Below are positions 15,349-24,549 of a stretch of 41,744 nucleotides of DNA, in pieces. Where the stretch lies: positions 1 to 41,744 of the forward strand of contig NZ_QXMG01000049.1 in the NCBI RefSeq assembly GCF_003569765.1. Reading direction: 5' to 3'. The translations under genes and the position numbers were made by a program. The first letter of the stretch is position 1; each line of letters starts with the position of its first letter. This stretch comes from Caldimonas tepidiphila. GTDB lineage: Bacteria > Pseudomonadota > Gammaproteobacteria > Burkholderiales > Burkholderiaceae_C. The notes beneath the pieces were generated by a model that was not told the DNA's origin, did no database searches, and saw nothing but the letters and a program-made list of their open reading frames with translations.

Positions 15349-17268
15349 TCAGCGGTTGTCGATGACGATCTCGGCGGGGTTGGGTGCCTGGAACTCCATC
15401 GGCTCGAACTCGAGTTCGGGCAGTTCCAGATGCGCCGCGACCTTCGTGACGTCCTGCGCCTCCGCCACCGGGTCCGCCTTTGCCCCTCGAGAATCCAGCC
15501 GCTCGGTCCACGGATCCCCGTGCAGGAGCGACAGGGACGGCATCGCGAGGGCCCGGGACGGAGTCGCCTCGCTGTACAGGAGACCTTCGTTGACAGCAGT
15601 CCTGGCAGCCGGCGTCCCGGCCTCGCTGCCCCCCCTGTAGCGCACCACCGCGTACAGCAGCAGCAGGTCCCGGCAGGCGGGCAGATCCGGCATGGCACCA
15701 CCCCGGGCATCGCCCCCCAGGAGCAGGCTCTCCAGCAACGCCACCGTGTCTTCGGTGCTGTGCCACAGCCGCTCCAGGCGCTCGATCAGGGCCGGGTCAT
15801 CCTCCAGCGAGCCGCCCCGGTCCAGGTCGGCCTCCCAGGCGGGCGCGATGCAGGCGAAGCGCCCGGCGAAACGGGAAGCCTCTCGCTCGAACGCCGGGCG
15901 GTTGCCGCGGCGCTGGTGCAGCGCGAGCAGTTCCAGCCAGGGCAGCAGGCTGCCGGCGGGGTCCTGCCCGACATGAGACTGCAGCAACTCGATCGCCGCC
16001 TCCTCCTGCCCGAGTGCGACGAGAAACGCCGACTGCTGGTCCAGGTCGAGCAGGTCCTCGAGCGTGCTTGCATTCTTGCCGGAAGCGGATGCGGCCGGCG
16101 TCGAGTCCGGGCCGGATCCGGGCTCGACGGTCGGGAATGGCGAGGACGGGACGAGCTGCGGCACCACCGCCGGCGCGGTCCCCGCCATCCAGAAGACGGG
16201 TTCGGACTCGGTGCGCGCGGAGCCCGGCAAGGCGGACGAAGGCTGCGCGGCGGTCTCCATCGGCGCCCGCGAACGCGGCTCAAGAGGCTCGTTCCACACC
16301 GCCGCCATCGCACGGTCGCGCCGCCGCTCCACCAGCAGCCAGCCCACCGCCGCGGCGAGCGCGAGACTGAAGCCGCCGAGCGCATAGAGCAGCGGGTGGG
16401 CCTCGCGCACCTGCGCCGCTTCGCGGTCGCGCGACTCCAGCGCCTGCAGGCTCTGGCGTGTCAGCGCCAGTTCGCTGCGCAGATCCGCAAGCGTGAGCTC
16501 CAGCGCCTGCACGCGTGCCGCCTCGGGGGCGGGCCGCTCGCCCGGCTCGCCGCCCGGGGTGCTCGCGGCCCCCTCGCGGTCCGCCACCGGGGCGGGCGTC
16601 GCCTGCAACGGCAGGACCGGCTCGAGCCGCAGGCGCGGCGCGGCGGCCTTCGGTTCAGTGCTCGCTGCCGCGACCACGGCCAGCCCCGCGGCAGGTGCAG
16701 GCATCGACTCGACGGAAGGCGCTTTCGTCCGAGGCCGCGACGGGGGTGCTTGTTCCTGAAGGCTGGGGGGCTGCGCACGCCCGTCCGAGGCCGAGCCACG
16801 GGAAGCCGTGGCACGGCCGGAGGGCGCAGCGGCGACTGCGGCCGCTGCCGGCACGGCAGCCACTGCGGGCATCTGCACGGGCTGCACGCCCGACGGCGGA
16901 TCGGCGAAGGCGACGAACTCGCGTGCCACCGCCACGCTGCATCCGGTGGTGACCACGATCGAGACCACCGGTTCGTCGACCCCCGGGATCGTGGAGATGC
17001 GCAACAGGCGCTCGCCCGCTGCGCTGCCGTCCAGCCGTGTCCGCACCTGCCCCGCGGGAAGCCGCTGGTCGCCGAAGAACACCTTCGCCTCCACGCACTC
17101 GGGAGCGAGTTGCTCGCCGTCCTCGAGACGAACCGGTACCGTGACCTCGAGCGACTGCCCCAGCACCGCGTGCAGGCGGGCCGGCCCGAGCCCGATCGCC
17201 CAGCCTCCCGTCGATGTGCCGAGCAGGGCGGCTGCAATCGCCGCCTTGGTGCTTGTTTTTCTCTTCAT
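15349..17268 (-). CDS. FimV/HubP-like protein
   Basis: The 639-aa product has an N-terminal signal sequence (residues 1-24) and a FimV-type N-terminal domain beginning GLGPARLHAVLGQSLEVTVP. A Pro/Ala-rich linker covers about 125-250, a coiled coil about 251-285, one membrane helix 293-313 (YALGGFSLALAAAVGWLL) and an acidic cytoplasmic C-terminal part with TPR-like sequence (EEAAIELLQSHV, then LALHQRRG). FimV-family proteins organise type IV pilus secretin assembly, twitching and polar landmarks. No LysM is obvious between the two parts, and the C-terminal FimV peptidoglycan-proximal repeats are reduced, so this is a shorter relative and not a clear FimV orthologue. Confidence 0.8.
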   Translation of the reverse strand: MKRKTSTKAAIAAALLGTSTGGWAIGLGPARLHAVLGQSLEVTVPVRLEDGEQLAPECVEAKVFFGDQRLPAGQVRTRLDGSAAGERLLRISTIPGVDEPVVSIVVTTGCSVAVAREFVAFADPPSGVQPVQMPAVAAVPAAAAVAAAPSGRATASRGSASDGRAQPPSLQEQAPPSRPRTKAPSVESMPAPAAGLAVVAAASTEPKAAAPRLRLEPVLPLQATPAPVADREGAASTPGGEPGERPAPEAARVQALELTLADLRSELALTRQSLQALESRDREAAQVREAHPLLYALGGFSLALAAAVGWLLVERRRDRAMAAVWNEPLEPRSRAPMETAAQPSSALPGSARTESEPVFWMAGTAPAVVPQLVPSSPFPTVEPGSGPDSTPAASASGKNASTLEDLLDLDQQSAFLVALGQEEAAIELLQSHVGQDPAGSLLPWLELLALHQRRGNRPAFEREASRFAGRFACIAPAWEADLDRGGSLEDDPALIERLERLWHSTEDTVALLESLLLGGDARGGAMPDLPACRDLLLLYAVVRYRGGSEAGTPAARTAVNEGLLYSEATPSRALAMPSLSLLHGDPWTERLDSRGAKADPVAEAQDVTKVAAHLELPELEFEPMEFQAPNPAEIVIDNR

Positions 17269-17435
17269 GCCGGAGCCTCAACCTGCTACAGGCGGCGACT
17301 CTAGCATCGGGCTGAACACAAAAATTTGCAACTGTAGCCTGCGATCCACATTCCTCCACATTCGGAAGGAGCGCAGCAGGCGCCGAAGCGTCCCGGACCC
17401 TTCGGAACCGGAAACCGGCGGAATGCAGCCCTGCG

Positions 17436-18194
17436 TCAGTTCTTGGGAGGGGGCAGGTCGAGCGGCAGTTCGACGTGGAGTTCGCCGCCCTGCCAGGCGA
17501 TCGAGGTCGTGCTCAGCCAGGTGCCGTCGTTGTCGTCGGCCCAGTCGAGCAGCACTTCCTGGGCCTGCTCGGCCGCGACGAGGAACAGGGCGAGCGCCTC
17601 CTGCAGGGCCGGCAGGGCCGGTTCCTGCAGCCCGATGCGCAGATGGAGGCAGCCGCGCACCACCATCAACGCGAGCGGCAAGCCTGCCAGCGCCGTGCCT
17701 TGCAGGGCCTCCAGACGCTCACCCAGGGCACCGTGCAGCCAGTGGTGCGCTGCTTCGGGGGAGCTGCCTACCATTCCGAAGTGGCGCCGCAGGTCCGAGA
17801 CGGCGTGCAACGCCACCTTGGGGTAGAGCGCCAGCCAGCGCATCTCCTCGGTGGCCGCCAGCTCGAGCCGGCCGTTGTGCCCGCGCGAGAAGCGCTCCAG
17901 CGCGGTCGACTCCAGCTGCTCCAGCAGCGGGCGCGACAGCAGCATCAGGTTCAGCGTCGGCGGCAGCCCCAGGTCGAGACGCAGCCGAAGTTCCGCATGC
18001 TCGATATAGTTGCGCTGAGGGCGGCCGTACTCCATGCGCCACGGCCGCGAGCCCCGCCGGCCCTCGACGCTGAAGCCCCAGGACTCGTCGCCGTCCCTGT
18101 ACTGGTAGCCACGACCCTGAGCCCAGGCCTTGACCGACTGCAATCCCTCGGAGGGAGCGCTGCCCGTGAGCCAGCGCTTGATTCGGTTCAGCAT
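17436..18194 (-). CDS. Conserved hypothetical cytosolic protein
   Basis: The 252-aa protein starts MLNRIKRWLTGSAP (ATG at 18194, chosen over an upstream open extension). It has no signal peptide or membrane segment. The visible pattern is WGFSVEGRRGSRPWRMEYGRPQ, then YIEHAELRLRLDLGLPPTLNLMLL, then a helical C-terminal half ending in Pro and acidic residues. I do not recognise a function. It is divergent from the glutathione transferase gene with 53 bp between starts, so the two share a promoter region. Confidence 0.8.
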   Translation of the reverse strand: MLNRIKRWLTGSAPSEGLQSVKAWAQGRGYQYRDGDESWGFSVEGRRGSRPWRMEYGRPQRNYIEHAELRLRLDLGLPPTLNLMLLSRPLLEQLESTALERFSRGHNGRLELAATEEMRWLALYPKVALHAVSDLRRHFGMVGSSPEAAHHWLHGALGERLEALQGTALAGLPLALMVVRGCLHLRIGLQEPALPALQEALALFLVAAEQAQEVLLDWADDNDGTWLSTTSIAWQGGELHVELPLDLPPPKN

Positions 18195-18247
18195 GGATGA
18201 AAGGGATCGGTTGGATTCCCGCGACAACCCCCGACCCGGAGACTTGG

Positions 18248-18940
18248 ATGATCGAAGTGTATTCCTGGCCCACCCCAAATGGGCACAAAGTCCACATCAT
18301 GCTGGAAGAATGTGAGCTGTCTTACCGCGCGATACCGGTGAACATCGGCAGCGGCGAGCAGTTCCGGCCCGACTTCCTGGCCATCAGCCCGAACAACAAG
18401 ATCCCGGCCCTCGTCGACCCGGACGGCCCCGACGGGCAAGCGATCTCGCTGTTCGAGTCCGGCGCGATCCTGCTCTACCTCGCGGAGAAGACGGGCAGGC
18501 TGCTGCCCCAGGCGCCGCGGCGCCGCTACGAGGTGCTGCAGTGGCTGATGTTCCAGATGGGGGGCGTGGGTCCGATGCTGGGGCAGGCCCACCATTTCCG
18601 CATCTACGCGCCGGAGAAGCTGCCCTACGCGATCGAACGCTACACCAACGAGGCCAAGCGGCTCTACAACGTGATGGACCGCCGGCTCGCCACCGCGCCC
18701 TACATCGGCGGCGAGGACTACTCGATCGCCGACATCGCGATCTACCCCTGGCTGCGCTCCTGGCAGAACCAGGGCATCGACTGGGCCGAGCATCCGCGGC
18801 TCAAGGAATGGTTTGACCGCATCGGCCAGCGGCCTGCGGTGCAGCGCGGCGTCGAGGTGCTGGCGCAGGCGCGCCAGCCGCTGACCGACGAGCGCGCGCG
18901 CGCCGTGCTGTTCGGCTCGCAGCAGTACGAGAAGCGCTGA
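18248..18940 (+). CDS. Glutathione S-transferase family protein (YfcG/YghU-like)
   Basis: A 230-aa cytosolic glutathione transferase. The thioredoxin-like domain (1-80) has YSWPTPNGHKVHIMLEE, cis-Pro in NNKIPALVD and ESGAILLYLAEKTG, the glutathione-binding ES motif. The helical C-terminal domain carries YSIADIAIYPWLR, the N-capping box. The TPNG near the N-terminus is typical of Nu-class YfcG/YghU enzymes, which have disulfide-bond reductase activity towards glutathione-linked disulfides. CGGAG precedes the ATG at 18248. Confidence 0.93.
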   Translation: MIEVYSWPTPNGHKVHIMLEECELSYRAIPVNIGSGEQFRPDFLAISPNNKIPALVDPDGPDGQAISLFESGAILLYLAEKTGRLLPQAPRRRYEVLQWLMFQMGGVGPMLGQAHHFRIYAPEKLPYAIERYTNEAKRLYNVMDRRLATAPYIGGEDYSIADIAIYPWLRSWQNQGIDWAEHPRLKEWFDRIGQRPAVQRGVEVLAQARQPLTDERARAVLFGSQQYEKR

Positions 18941-18962
18941 GGCAGGGGCACGCATCGGAACC

Positions 18963-19775
18963 TCAGCGGTGCAGCGGGATGCGGGTGTGCTCGAGCGGCT
19001 CGAAGGCCTCCGACGCCGCCACGTAGTCCCAGCGCTCCACCACGCAATGCCCGGGATCCCGCCCGGGCTCGTGACGGATCAGGTTCAGCGAGTTCGGCAC
19101 CGTGCCGCGCACGCGGTGCGAGGTGGCGGTGCCTGCCTGCACCGCCCACAGCGGCCTCGACAGTCCCTTCACATGGTCCGAGAGCGGCTTGACGTAGGCC
19201 AGGTGGATGTGCCCGCCAAGCACCAGATCGGCGCCCGCGGCGGCCCAGGCGCGCGCCGCGCCCTCGTGGCCGCGCAGCAGGTTCTCGATGTCCTTCTCGC
19301 GCGTCACGTGCAGCGGATGGTGCGCGACGACGATGCGCAACTGCTCGGCACGGGCGGCCCGCAGACGGCGCGCCACGCGGTCGATCTGCTGCGGCGACAC
19401 CTCGCCGTTCTTGTGCCGGTAGGGTCGCGTCGTGTTCAGCCCGATCACGAGCAGCTCCGCCGACTCGTGCAGCGGCTCCAGCACGGAACCGAAGACCCGC
19501 TTGTAGCCTCCGTACGGCGAGGCAAGCCGCGCCGGCAGGTTGTAGAGCGGGATGTCGTGGTTGCCCGGCACGGCCAGATGCGCGGTGCCCTCGGGCAGGC
19601 GCTGCAGGAAGGCCGCGGCAGCGGCGAACTGGGAGCGCCGCGCCCGTTGCGTCACGTCGCCCGACAGCACCACCAGCTCGGGCGCCACCTGCCGCGCCAG
19701 GCGCAGCACCGCCTCGACCACCGGTTCTCGCTGGGTGCCGAAATGGGGATCGGAGATGTGCATCACGCACGTCAT
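18963..19775 (-). CDS. Calcineurin-like metallophosphoesterase
   Basis: The 270-aa enzyme shows all five motifs of the family: D9 and H11 in ISDPHFG, D40 in LSGDVTQRAR, N72 and H73 in PGNHD, H152 in VVAHHPL, and H189 with H191 in GGHIHLAY. These ligate a two-metal centre that hydrolyses phosphomonoesters or diesters; the family includes CpdA and others, and the substrate cannot be read from sequence. Its ATG overlaps the lipid-kinase stop by 4 bp (ATGA), so the two are coupled and a role in phospholipid turnover is possible. Confidence 0.92.
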   Translation of the reverse strand: MTCVMHISDPHFGTQREPVVEAVLRLARQVAPELVVLSGDVTQRARRSQFAAAAAFLQRLPEGTAHLAVPGNHDIPLYNLPARLASPYGGYKRVFGSVLEPLHESAELLVIGLNTTRPYRHKNGEVSPQQIDRVARRLRAARAEQLRIVVAHHPLHVTREKDIENLLRGHEGAARAWAAAGADLVLGGHIHLAYVKPLSDHVKGLSRPLWAVQAGTATSHRVRGTVPNSLNLIRHEPGRDPGHCVVERWDYVAASEAFEPLEHTRIPLHR

Positions 19776-20761
19776 GAAGTCTCCTGCGACAGCGGCTCGC
19801 GCGGCGCCATCACCCACAAGGGACGCGGCACGACCTCGAAGCGCAGCGGCGGCTCGAGCCGCAATGTCTCCCCGTCGAGCGCCACGCGCACGCCGCGCCG
19901 CCGCCGCTTCACCAACCATGGGCGCACCGTCAGCTCGCGGAACGCGAAGGTTTCCACCGGCGCCGCGTCGCCGAGCCGACCCAGCACGCTGCGCAGCAGC
20001 AGGCCGGCCATCTCCAGCCGTCCGACCGGCCGCAGGCTGATGCCGACGAGCCGCCCCAGAGACAGCAGTGCCGCCTCGTCGATGCCGATGCGCTCGAGCT
20101 GGATACGGTTGTTGCCGACGAACAGCGAGGTCGTGCGCAGCAGCGCGGGCTCGCCGTCGCAATGGATCTCGACATGCATGTCGCGGTGGCGCCGCAGCAA
20201 GGTCACCAGTGCCGCGCACAGGGCCACCACGCGGTTGCGACCGAAGCGCCGCGTGAAGGCCTCGCGCTCCTCCAGCAGCTGCGGATGCAGGCCGAGACTG
20301 GCGTTGACGAGGAACATGTGGCCGTTGACCTGGCCCACCTGCACCGGCCGCGGCACCGCATCGAGCAGAAGTCGCGCCGCCTCGTCCACGTCGGCGGGAA
20401 TGCCCAGTGCGCGACCGAAATAGTTGAAGGTGCCGGTGGGCAGCACGCCCATCGGCATGCCGGTCGGCAGCACCGCCCGGGCTACCGCATTGAGCGTGCC
20501 GTCGCCCCCCGCGGCCACGACGATGCCGCCGTTGCGCTGCGCCTGCCTCACGGCCTGCTCGATCAGCGAAGGCAAGGGCCGGGAGCGGCTCGCCACCTCG
20601 ACCTCGCCACGTCGCCCGGCCTGCGCGAACAGCGTCATCAGGGACTCGCGCACGTCACCGGCCCTGCGCTGGCCGGAGCCCGCGTTGAGCACGACGAAAA
20701 GCGGCGCGTCCGCCTCGACATGCGAGGCGCTGCGGTCGTCGAGCGGTGCAGCACTGGACAT
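19772..20761 (-). CDS. Diacylglycerol kinase-family lipid kinase (YegS/DAGK catalytic domain)
   Basis: A 329-aa member of the DAGK/sphingosine kinase-like family. The nucleotide-binding motif GGDGTLNAVA is at 85-94, preceded by VVLNAGSG (23-30) and followed by GVLPTGTFNYFGRALG. The C-terminal beta-sandwich ends RRGVRVALDGETLRLEPP. Such enzymes phosphorylate diacylglycerol or related lipids at the inner membrane. I chose the ATG at 20761 (MSSAAPLDD), since the upstream extension runs antisense through a tRNA. It is translationally coupled to the downstream phosphoesterase. Confidence 0.93.
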   Translation of the reverse strand: MSSAAPLDDRSASHVEADAPLFVVLNAGSGQRRAGDVRESLMTLFAQAGRRGEVEVASRSRPLPSLIEQAVRQAQRNGGIVVAAGGDGTLNAVARAVLPTGMPMGVLPTGTFNYFGRALGIPADVDEAARLLLDAVPRPVQVGQVNGHMFLVNASLGLHPQLLEEREAFTRRFGRNRVVALCAALVTLLRRHRDMHVEIHCDGEPALLRTTSLFVGNNRIQLERIGIDEAALLSLGRLVGISLRPVGRLEMAGLLLRSVLGRLGDAAPVETFAFRELTVRPWLVKRRRRGVRVALDGETLRLEPPLRFEVVPRPLWVMAPREPLSQETS

Positions 20762-20928
20762 GGTTTCAAGGAAGCGTCGCGAACCGCGAAAGCCGGCCGC
20801 CGTTCGCCCCTCGCTAGGGTACCCTCCCCGGGGCCGGCGCGGTCGCCACGGCCCGAGACCGGCATGGGCACATCGTGCGCGGAAAGAGTCGCTTTCGCTG
20901 CATGGAGACGCAAGCAGGCGGGTGCGGC

Positions 20929-20934
20929 TACAAT
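20929..20934 (+). promoter_or_regulatory. Probable -10 element of tRNA-Pro(TGG)
   Basis: TACAAT ends 9 bp before the mature tRNA 5' end, implying a very short 5' leader. No convincing -35 is visible. Confidence 0.4.
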
Positions 20935-20943
20935 CGCGGCCTT

Positions 20944-21020
20944 CGGGGTGTAGCGCAGCCTGGTAGCGCAACTGCTTTGGGAGCAGTGGGTCGGACGTTC
21001 GAATCGTCTCACCCCGACCA
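20944..21020 (+). tRNA. tRNA-Pro(TGG)
   Basis: The 77-nt gene has a CGGGGTG acceptor paired with CACCCCG, the GTTCGAATC T-arm and encoded CCA. The anticodon loop TTTGGGA between CTGCT and AGCAG gives anticodon TGG. Its first 27 nt are identical to tRNA-Pro(GGG) at 24797-24873 on the other strand. Confidence 0.97.
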
Positions 21021-21029
21021 AAAACATGA

Positions 21030-21061
21030 AGGCCGACAAGCACTTGCTTGTCGGCCTTTTT
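21030..21061 (+). terminator. Intrinsic terminator of tRNA-Pro(TGG)
   Basis: An 11-bp perfect stem (21030-21040 with 21047-21057) is followed by a T tract, 10 bp past the CCA. The 170 bp from here to 21231 holds nothing that I recognise. Confidence 0.9.
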
Positions 21062-21231
21062 CCTTTGCAGCCTCGAGCGCCACCGCCCAGCAATCCGGAG
21101 TTGGTCCGAGAACCGAGGGCCGGCTTGCCCCCTGCAAAGGCCTCAGCCCCGGGAAGCGGAACTCGCAGGCAATGCCGGTTCGCTCATCGGCTTCCCCGGA
21201 GAAGCACCACAGGGCACGGCGAAGGCTGAGC

Positions 21232-21510
21232 TCATGGGCTTTCGGGACCGCCCGGCAGTCCCCGCTCACCGCTCCTTTGCATCGTGATCTGCTCCGGCGT
21301 CACTGCCGGCCCCCAGGTGCAGGCGCGGCAACCGCCCGCCGGCAGCGTCTCTGGCGCATCGAGACAGTAGGCGCCATCGATGTAGGCGGCCGTCGTCAAG
21401 TGCCGAGGCGCACAGGGATCACGCTCGATGAGTGCGGCGAAGAGCTGCATCGACGGGCCATCCGGATCAAAGACCGGCCCGGCAGTACGACGGTAGATGC
21501 GGCTGTTCAT
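21232..21510 (-). CDS. Small hypothetical protein
   Basis: The 92-aa product begins MNSRIYRRTAG. GAGGAAGC directly precedes the ATG, which is the main support for coding. Residues 20-70 are mixed polar and hydrophobic (MQLFAALIERDPC, then TTAAYIDGAYCLD) with four cysteines in all, including GGCRACTW. There is no signal peptide. I recognise no family. It lies between tRNA-Pro and another small hypothetical gene on the same strand. Confidence 0.55.
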   Translation of the reverse strand: MNSRIYRRTAGPVFDPDGPSMQLFAALIERDPCAPRHLTTAAYIDGAYCLDAPETLPAGGCRACTWGPAVTPEQITMQRSGERGLPGGPESP

Positions 21511-21642
21511 GCTTCCTCATCGACCGGGTTCCGCGAAACTTGAGAGTGCCGCCGGATTTCGTCTTTCCCGCCGGCCCGGGCAGATTTTTTTGCGCCCCGC
21601 GTCAGCCCGCACCCGAGCGGCAACACGAGCTGACCGGGCTCA

Positions 21643-21990
21643 TCAATGGCGGTCGGCCCTCGGAGTGCGCGCGCGCTGATCGGTCTCGACGGTGGTCGTG
21701 GTGCTCGTCGTGACCGAAGTGTCGGCACGGGCCGCATCGCTGGTGCGATCGGCGGCATTGCCCGCAGCCTCGCGGTCGCTCTCGCTGCCCTGATTCACCG
21801 GCGGGGACTCGCCGGTACTCGTCACGGTCGCCGTGTCTTCGCGCGGCACGGCCTGCTTCATGGCCTCGTTCGCAGTGCGCGGCGAGACGCCCACATCCGG
21901 CGGAACACTTGCGGCAGGCGCCTGTGCGAAGGAGAGGGTCGAGAGTGTCGCCGCAGCAACGGCGAGGATCAGGTTTCGGGTGGAAGACAT
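21643..21990 (-). CDS. Hypothetical secreted low-complexity protein
   Basis: The 115-aa product has a clear Sec signal peptide (MSSTRNLILAVAAATLSTLSFA, predicted cleavage after SFA). The mature part is Thr/Ser/Asp-rich and disordered, including VTTSTTTTVETD. It probably sits in the periplasm. No function can be assigned, and composition bias makes homology unreliable. The downstream 131 bp to 21511 contains a GC-rich segment next to a run of T, but not a clean terminator for this strand. Confidence 0.65.
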   Translation of the reverse strand: MSSTRNLILAVAAATLSTLSFAQAPAASVPPDVGVSPRTANEAMKQAVPREDTATVTSTGESPPVNQGSESDREAAGNAADRTSDAARADTSVTTSTTTTVETDQRARTPRADRH

Positions 21991-22215
21991 GGAGTGGCCC
22001 CCGGTTGGTTCGGACGCCCCTTCCCGGCAATGGCCGTACCTCAGCCTACCGCCGTTTGCCGCCCACCCTCACCTCGCGGTGCTCCACAAGCGGGACTGCG
22101 TACAAATCCCGAGAGGCCCCTCCAGACATATGCCGAGGTGACGAGGGGCGCAAAAACGGCCCGACTTGGAGACAATGCGCAACACAAATACCAACACATT
22201 CCCACGAGCAGAAAC

Positions 22216-22500
22216 ATGTCCAACAACAACTGGAGAGTCGATCTCATCCCCTGGCCGTTCGGCAACTCCTGGTGCATCTGGGGCCCGCACGGCTGCCGCT
22301 TCGAGCGCTTCGACCGGCACGACGGCAAGCCCAGCGAGTACTGGGAGGCGCCCGGCGCGGTGGTGCAGGACCGGGAGTTGCGGCGAAAGATCGACGAACT
22401 CATCCAGCGCACGGGACAGCATCGCCCCGGCTCCCTGCCTCGTCCCCAGGAAAAGCCCCCCTCGCCGCAAGCCACGTCAGCCGCCCCCGTCCCGGGATGA
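22216..22500 (+). CDS. Hypothetical Trp-rich protein
   Basis: The predicted 94-aa product begins MSNNNWRVDLIPWPFGNSW. Its first 50 residues are rich in Trp, Gly, His and Arg (CIWGPHGCRFERFDRHDGKP), then a short helix (DRELRRKIDELIQR) and a Pro-rich tail. I do not recognise it. There is no strong Shine-Dalgarno, only GAGCAG 6 bases upstream. The regular amino-acid pattern in the first 70 residues favours a real gene, but the coding call is tentative. Confidence 0.5.
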   Translation: MSNNNWRVDLIPWPFGNSWCIWGPHGCRFERFDRHDGKPSEYWEAPGAVVQDRELRRKIDELIQRTGQHRPGSLPRPQEKPPSPQATSAAPVPG

Positions 22501-22606
22501 CCGGGATGAGGGCCTACGCCGGGTCCGGGTGTGGAAGATTTGCTGCTGCCCTTGCTGCGCGGACTGCAAGGATGGGTTCCTCTTTCCGGGGGCCGGCACC
22601 TTCGCC

Positions 22607-22708
22607 TCAGTAACCGTCCAGATCCCGGTCCATGGTCTTCACGCCCCAGAGGGCCAGTCCGACAGCGAGGACGAGCAGCGCAATCAGCAGGCACAACAAG
22701 AGGATCAT
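22607..22708 (-). CDS. 33-aa single-pass membrane peptide
   Basis: The ATG at 22708 is preceded by TGAGGA with 2-5 bases spacing. The peptide begins MILLLCLLIALLVLAVGLAL, one hydrophobic membrane helix of about 20 residues, then WGVKTMDRDLDGY and a TGA stop. Small membrane proteins of this size are often missed in annotation. It lies between the 94-aa gene and the diguanylate cyclase (stop at 22787, same strand, 78 bp upstream), so it could be cotranscribed with the cyclase. The function is unknown. Confidence 0.6.
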   Translation of the reverse strand: MILLLCLLIALLVLAVGLALWGVKTMDRDLDGY

Positions 22709-22786
22709 GTCCTCACCACATGCACACTTCGCGCCAACTTCAACCCTCTCGCGCGTCCCGCCCCTGAAAGAGGGGGCCGCAGGCGG

Positions 22787-24523
22787 CTACCCTTCGACGG
22801 CCGAGGAAGGAGCAGCCTGCATTGCGAACTCCCCTGCGGCGACCACCCGGTCTCGTCCCGCCCGCTTGGCCCGGTAAACCGCGCGATCCGCGGCTTCGAT
22901 CAGCACGCCTGGTTCGTCGCCATCCTCCGGCGCGCAAGCGACACCGAAGGACGCCGTCACGGGGATCGCACGAGCTTCCCCCTTGACTGCCAAGGCGCGC
23001 AAGGCATCGCAAATCTGCTGTGCCTTCTCGATCGCGGCCTCCTTGCTGCAATCGCCGAGGATCAGCACGAACTCCTCGCCGCCGTAGCGGCAGGCGACAT
23101 CGCTGGCCCGGATCAGGGACGCCACTTGCCGGGCGGCGCTGCGTAGCACCGCATCGCCGGCGGGGTGCCCGTGGACATCGTTGATCCGCTTGAAATGGTC
23201 GAGATCGGCCACGACGACACTGAGCGGCGTGCCGTTTCGCTGCGCCCGCACCAGCTCACGCGCCAGCGTCTCCTCCATGTAACGGCGGTTGTACAAGCCG
23301 GTCAGCGGATCCTTGATCGACTGGTCGCGCAGGACCTGGCGGAGCTTGGCGTTCGACAGGGCGAGCGCAATCTGCTCGGAGATCGTCTGAGCCATCGCGG
23401 CCGCCTCGTCGACGGAAACCTCCCCTGCGGCAGGCACGACAGGGCCCTGCAAGTTCAGGAGTCCCAGCACCTCCCCGTAGGCGATCAACGGAAGGCACAC
23501 CTCATAGCCGCGCGCCGCGACGTCGTTTCCGCGGGAGTGGCGGCATCTCAGGTCAGTAGCACTGCCGTGACGATGCAGCTGTCCCCGGCGCAGACCCCAG
23601 CATGCCGCCGGCTCCATGGTCTTTTCCCCCCGAGGCAAAGGCCCCCAAGTTGCAGCCAGTTCCAGCAGGTCCGCCGAGTTGCGGAAAAGGTAGATTCCCC
23701 CCGACGTGCCGGGCAGAAGACGGCCGCAGAACAGGCTCGTGACCTCGAGCGCCTCGACCAGGGTCATCTCGGTGTGCAGCACGCGAGACATCTCGCCCAG
23801 CATCGATATCTCGTCGTTGCGACGCTGCAGGACAGCCACGCCCGACTGCAGCTGCTCGCTGGTTCGGCTCGCCTCGGCGGCGGCCTGTTCGCCCGCACGA
23901 ACCGCCCGGACCATGCTCATCGCGAGATAGCCCAGCAGACCCAGAGTCAGGACGGTGCTCGCCAGAGCGATCCCGGTGGCCCGCCAGATCTTGGACTCCA
24001 TCTCGTCGTCCCGGTCCGAGAGCTCCTGGGACTCGAGGGCCTCCAGGTCGGCGACGATCCGCCTCACCTCGTCCATGTGGCCCTTGCCCTGCGCAGACGT
24101 GACGAAGGGCTCGGCTGCCGCAAACCCTCCGCCCTGCCGCAGCTGCACCCCCTGCGCCAGACTGGCAAGCCGCTGCTCGGCATTGCGCAGCAGTTCTGCC
24201 ACCAGCTGCTGCTCATGCTCGGCGTCGCTCGCATAGCGGCGGCTGAGCGTGTGAAGCTCGACGGGGATCACTGCAAGCGCAGCGTGGTAGGGCTGCAGAA
24301 AAGTATCCTTGCCCGTGATCACATAGCCGCGCTGCCCCGTTTCCGCCTCGAGCAGCAACTCATGCACTCGGCGCAGGGTAGCCAGCCGCTCCTCCACCTG
24401 CTGATGGTCCAGGCGAGCGTCGTTGACCCAGGTGAGGCTGAGCGGCAGCACCATGGCGGTAAGGGCCATGATGACGACCGCGACAAGGCCGCCGATCTTC
24501 AGGCGCGAGGGATTGAACTTCAT
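22787..24523 (-). CDS. CHASE3-GAF-GGDEF diguanylate cyclase
   Basis: The 578-aa inner-membrane sensor makes the second messenger cyclic di-GMP from two GTP. It has an N-terminal membrane helix (about 10-32), a periplasmic CHASE3-like domain (about 35-185, with ETGQRGYVITGKD), a second helix (about 186-206), a linker and coiled coil, a GAF-like domain (about 240-400) and a GGDEF domain (about 415-565). The active site is GGEEF at 481-485. The product-inhibition site RASD (472-475) is in the canonical position five residues upstream. Both features predict an active, feedback-inhibited enzyme. The CHASE3 ligand and the target process are unknown. Confidence 0.93.
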   Translation of the reverse strand: MKFNPSRLKIGGLVAVVIMALTAMVLPLSLTWVNDARLDHQQVEERLATLRRVHELLLEAETGQRGYVITGKDTFLQPYHAALAVIPVELHTLSRRYASDAEHEQQLVAELLRNAEQRLASLAQGVQLRQGGGFAAAEPFVTSAQGKGHMDEVRRIVADLEALESQELSDRDDEMESKIWRATGIALASTVLTLGLLGYLAMSMVRAVRAGEQAAAEASRTSEQLQSGVAVLQRRNDEISMLGEMSRVLHTEMTLVEALEVTSLFCGRLLPGTSGGIYLFRNSADLLELAATWGPLPRGEKTMEPAACWGLRRGQLHRHGSATDLRCRHSRGNDVAARGYEVCLPLIAYGEVLGLLNLQGPVVPAAGEVSVDEAAAMAQTISEQIALALSNAKLRQVLRDQSIKDPLTGLYNRRYMEETLARELVRAQRNGTPLSVVVADLDHFKRINDVHGHPAGDAVLRSAARQVASLIRASDVACRYGGEEFVLILGDCSKEAAIEKAQQICDALRALAVKGEARAIPVTASFGVACAPEDGDEPGVLIEAADRAVYRAKRAGRDRVVAAGEFAMQAAPSSAVEG

Positions 24524-24549
24524 GGTGACGGGTCAAGGACCCCTAGAGA

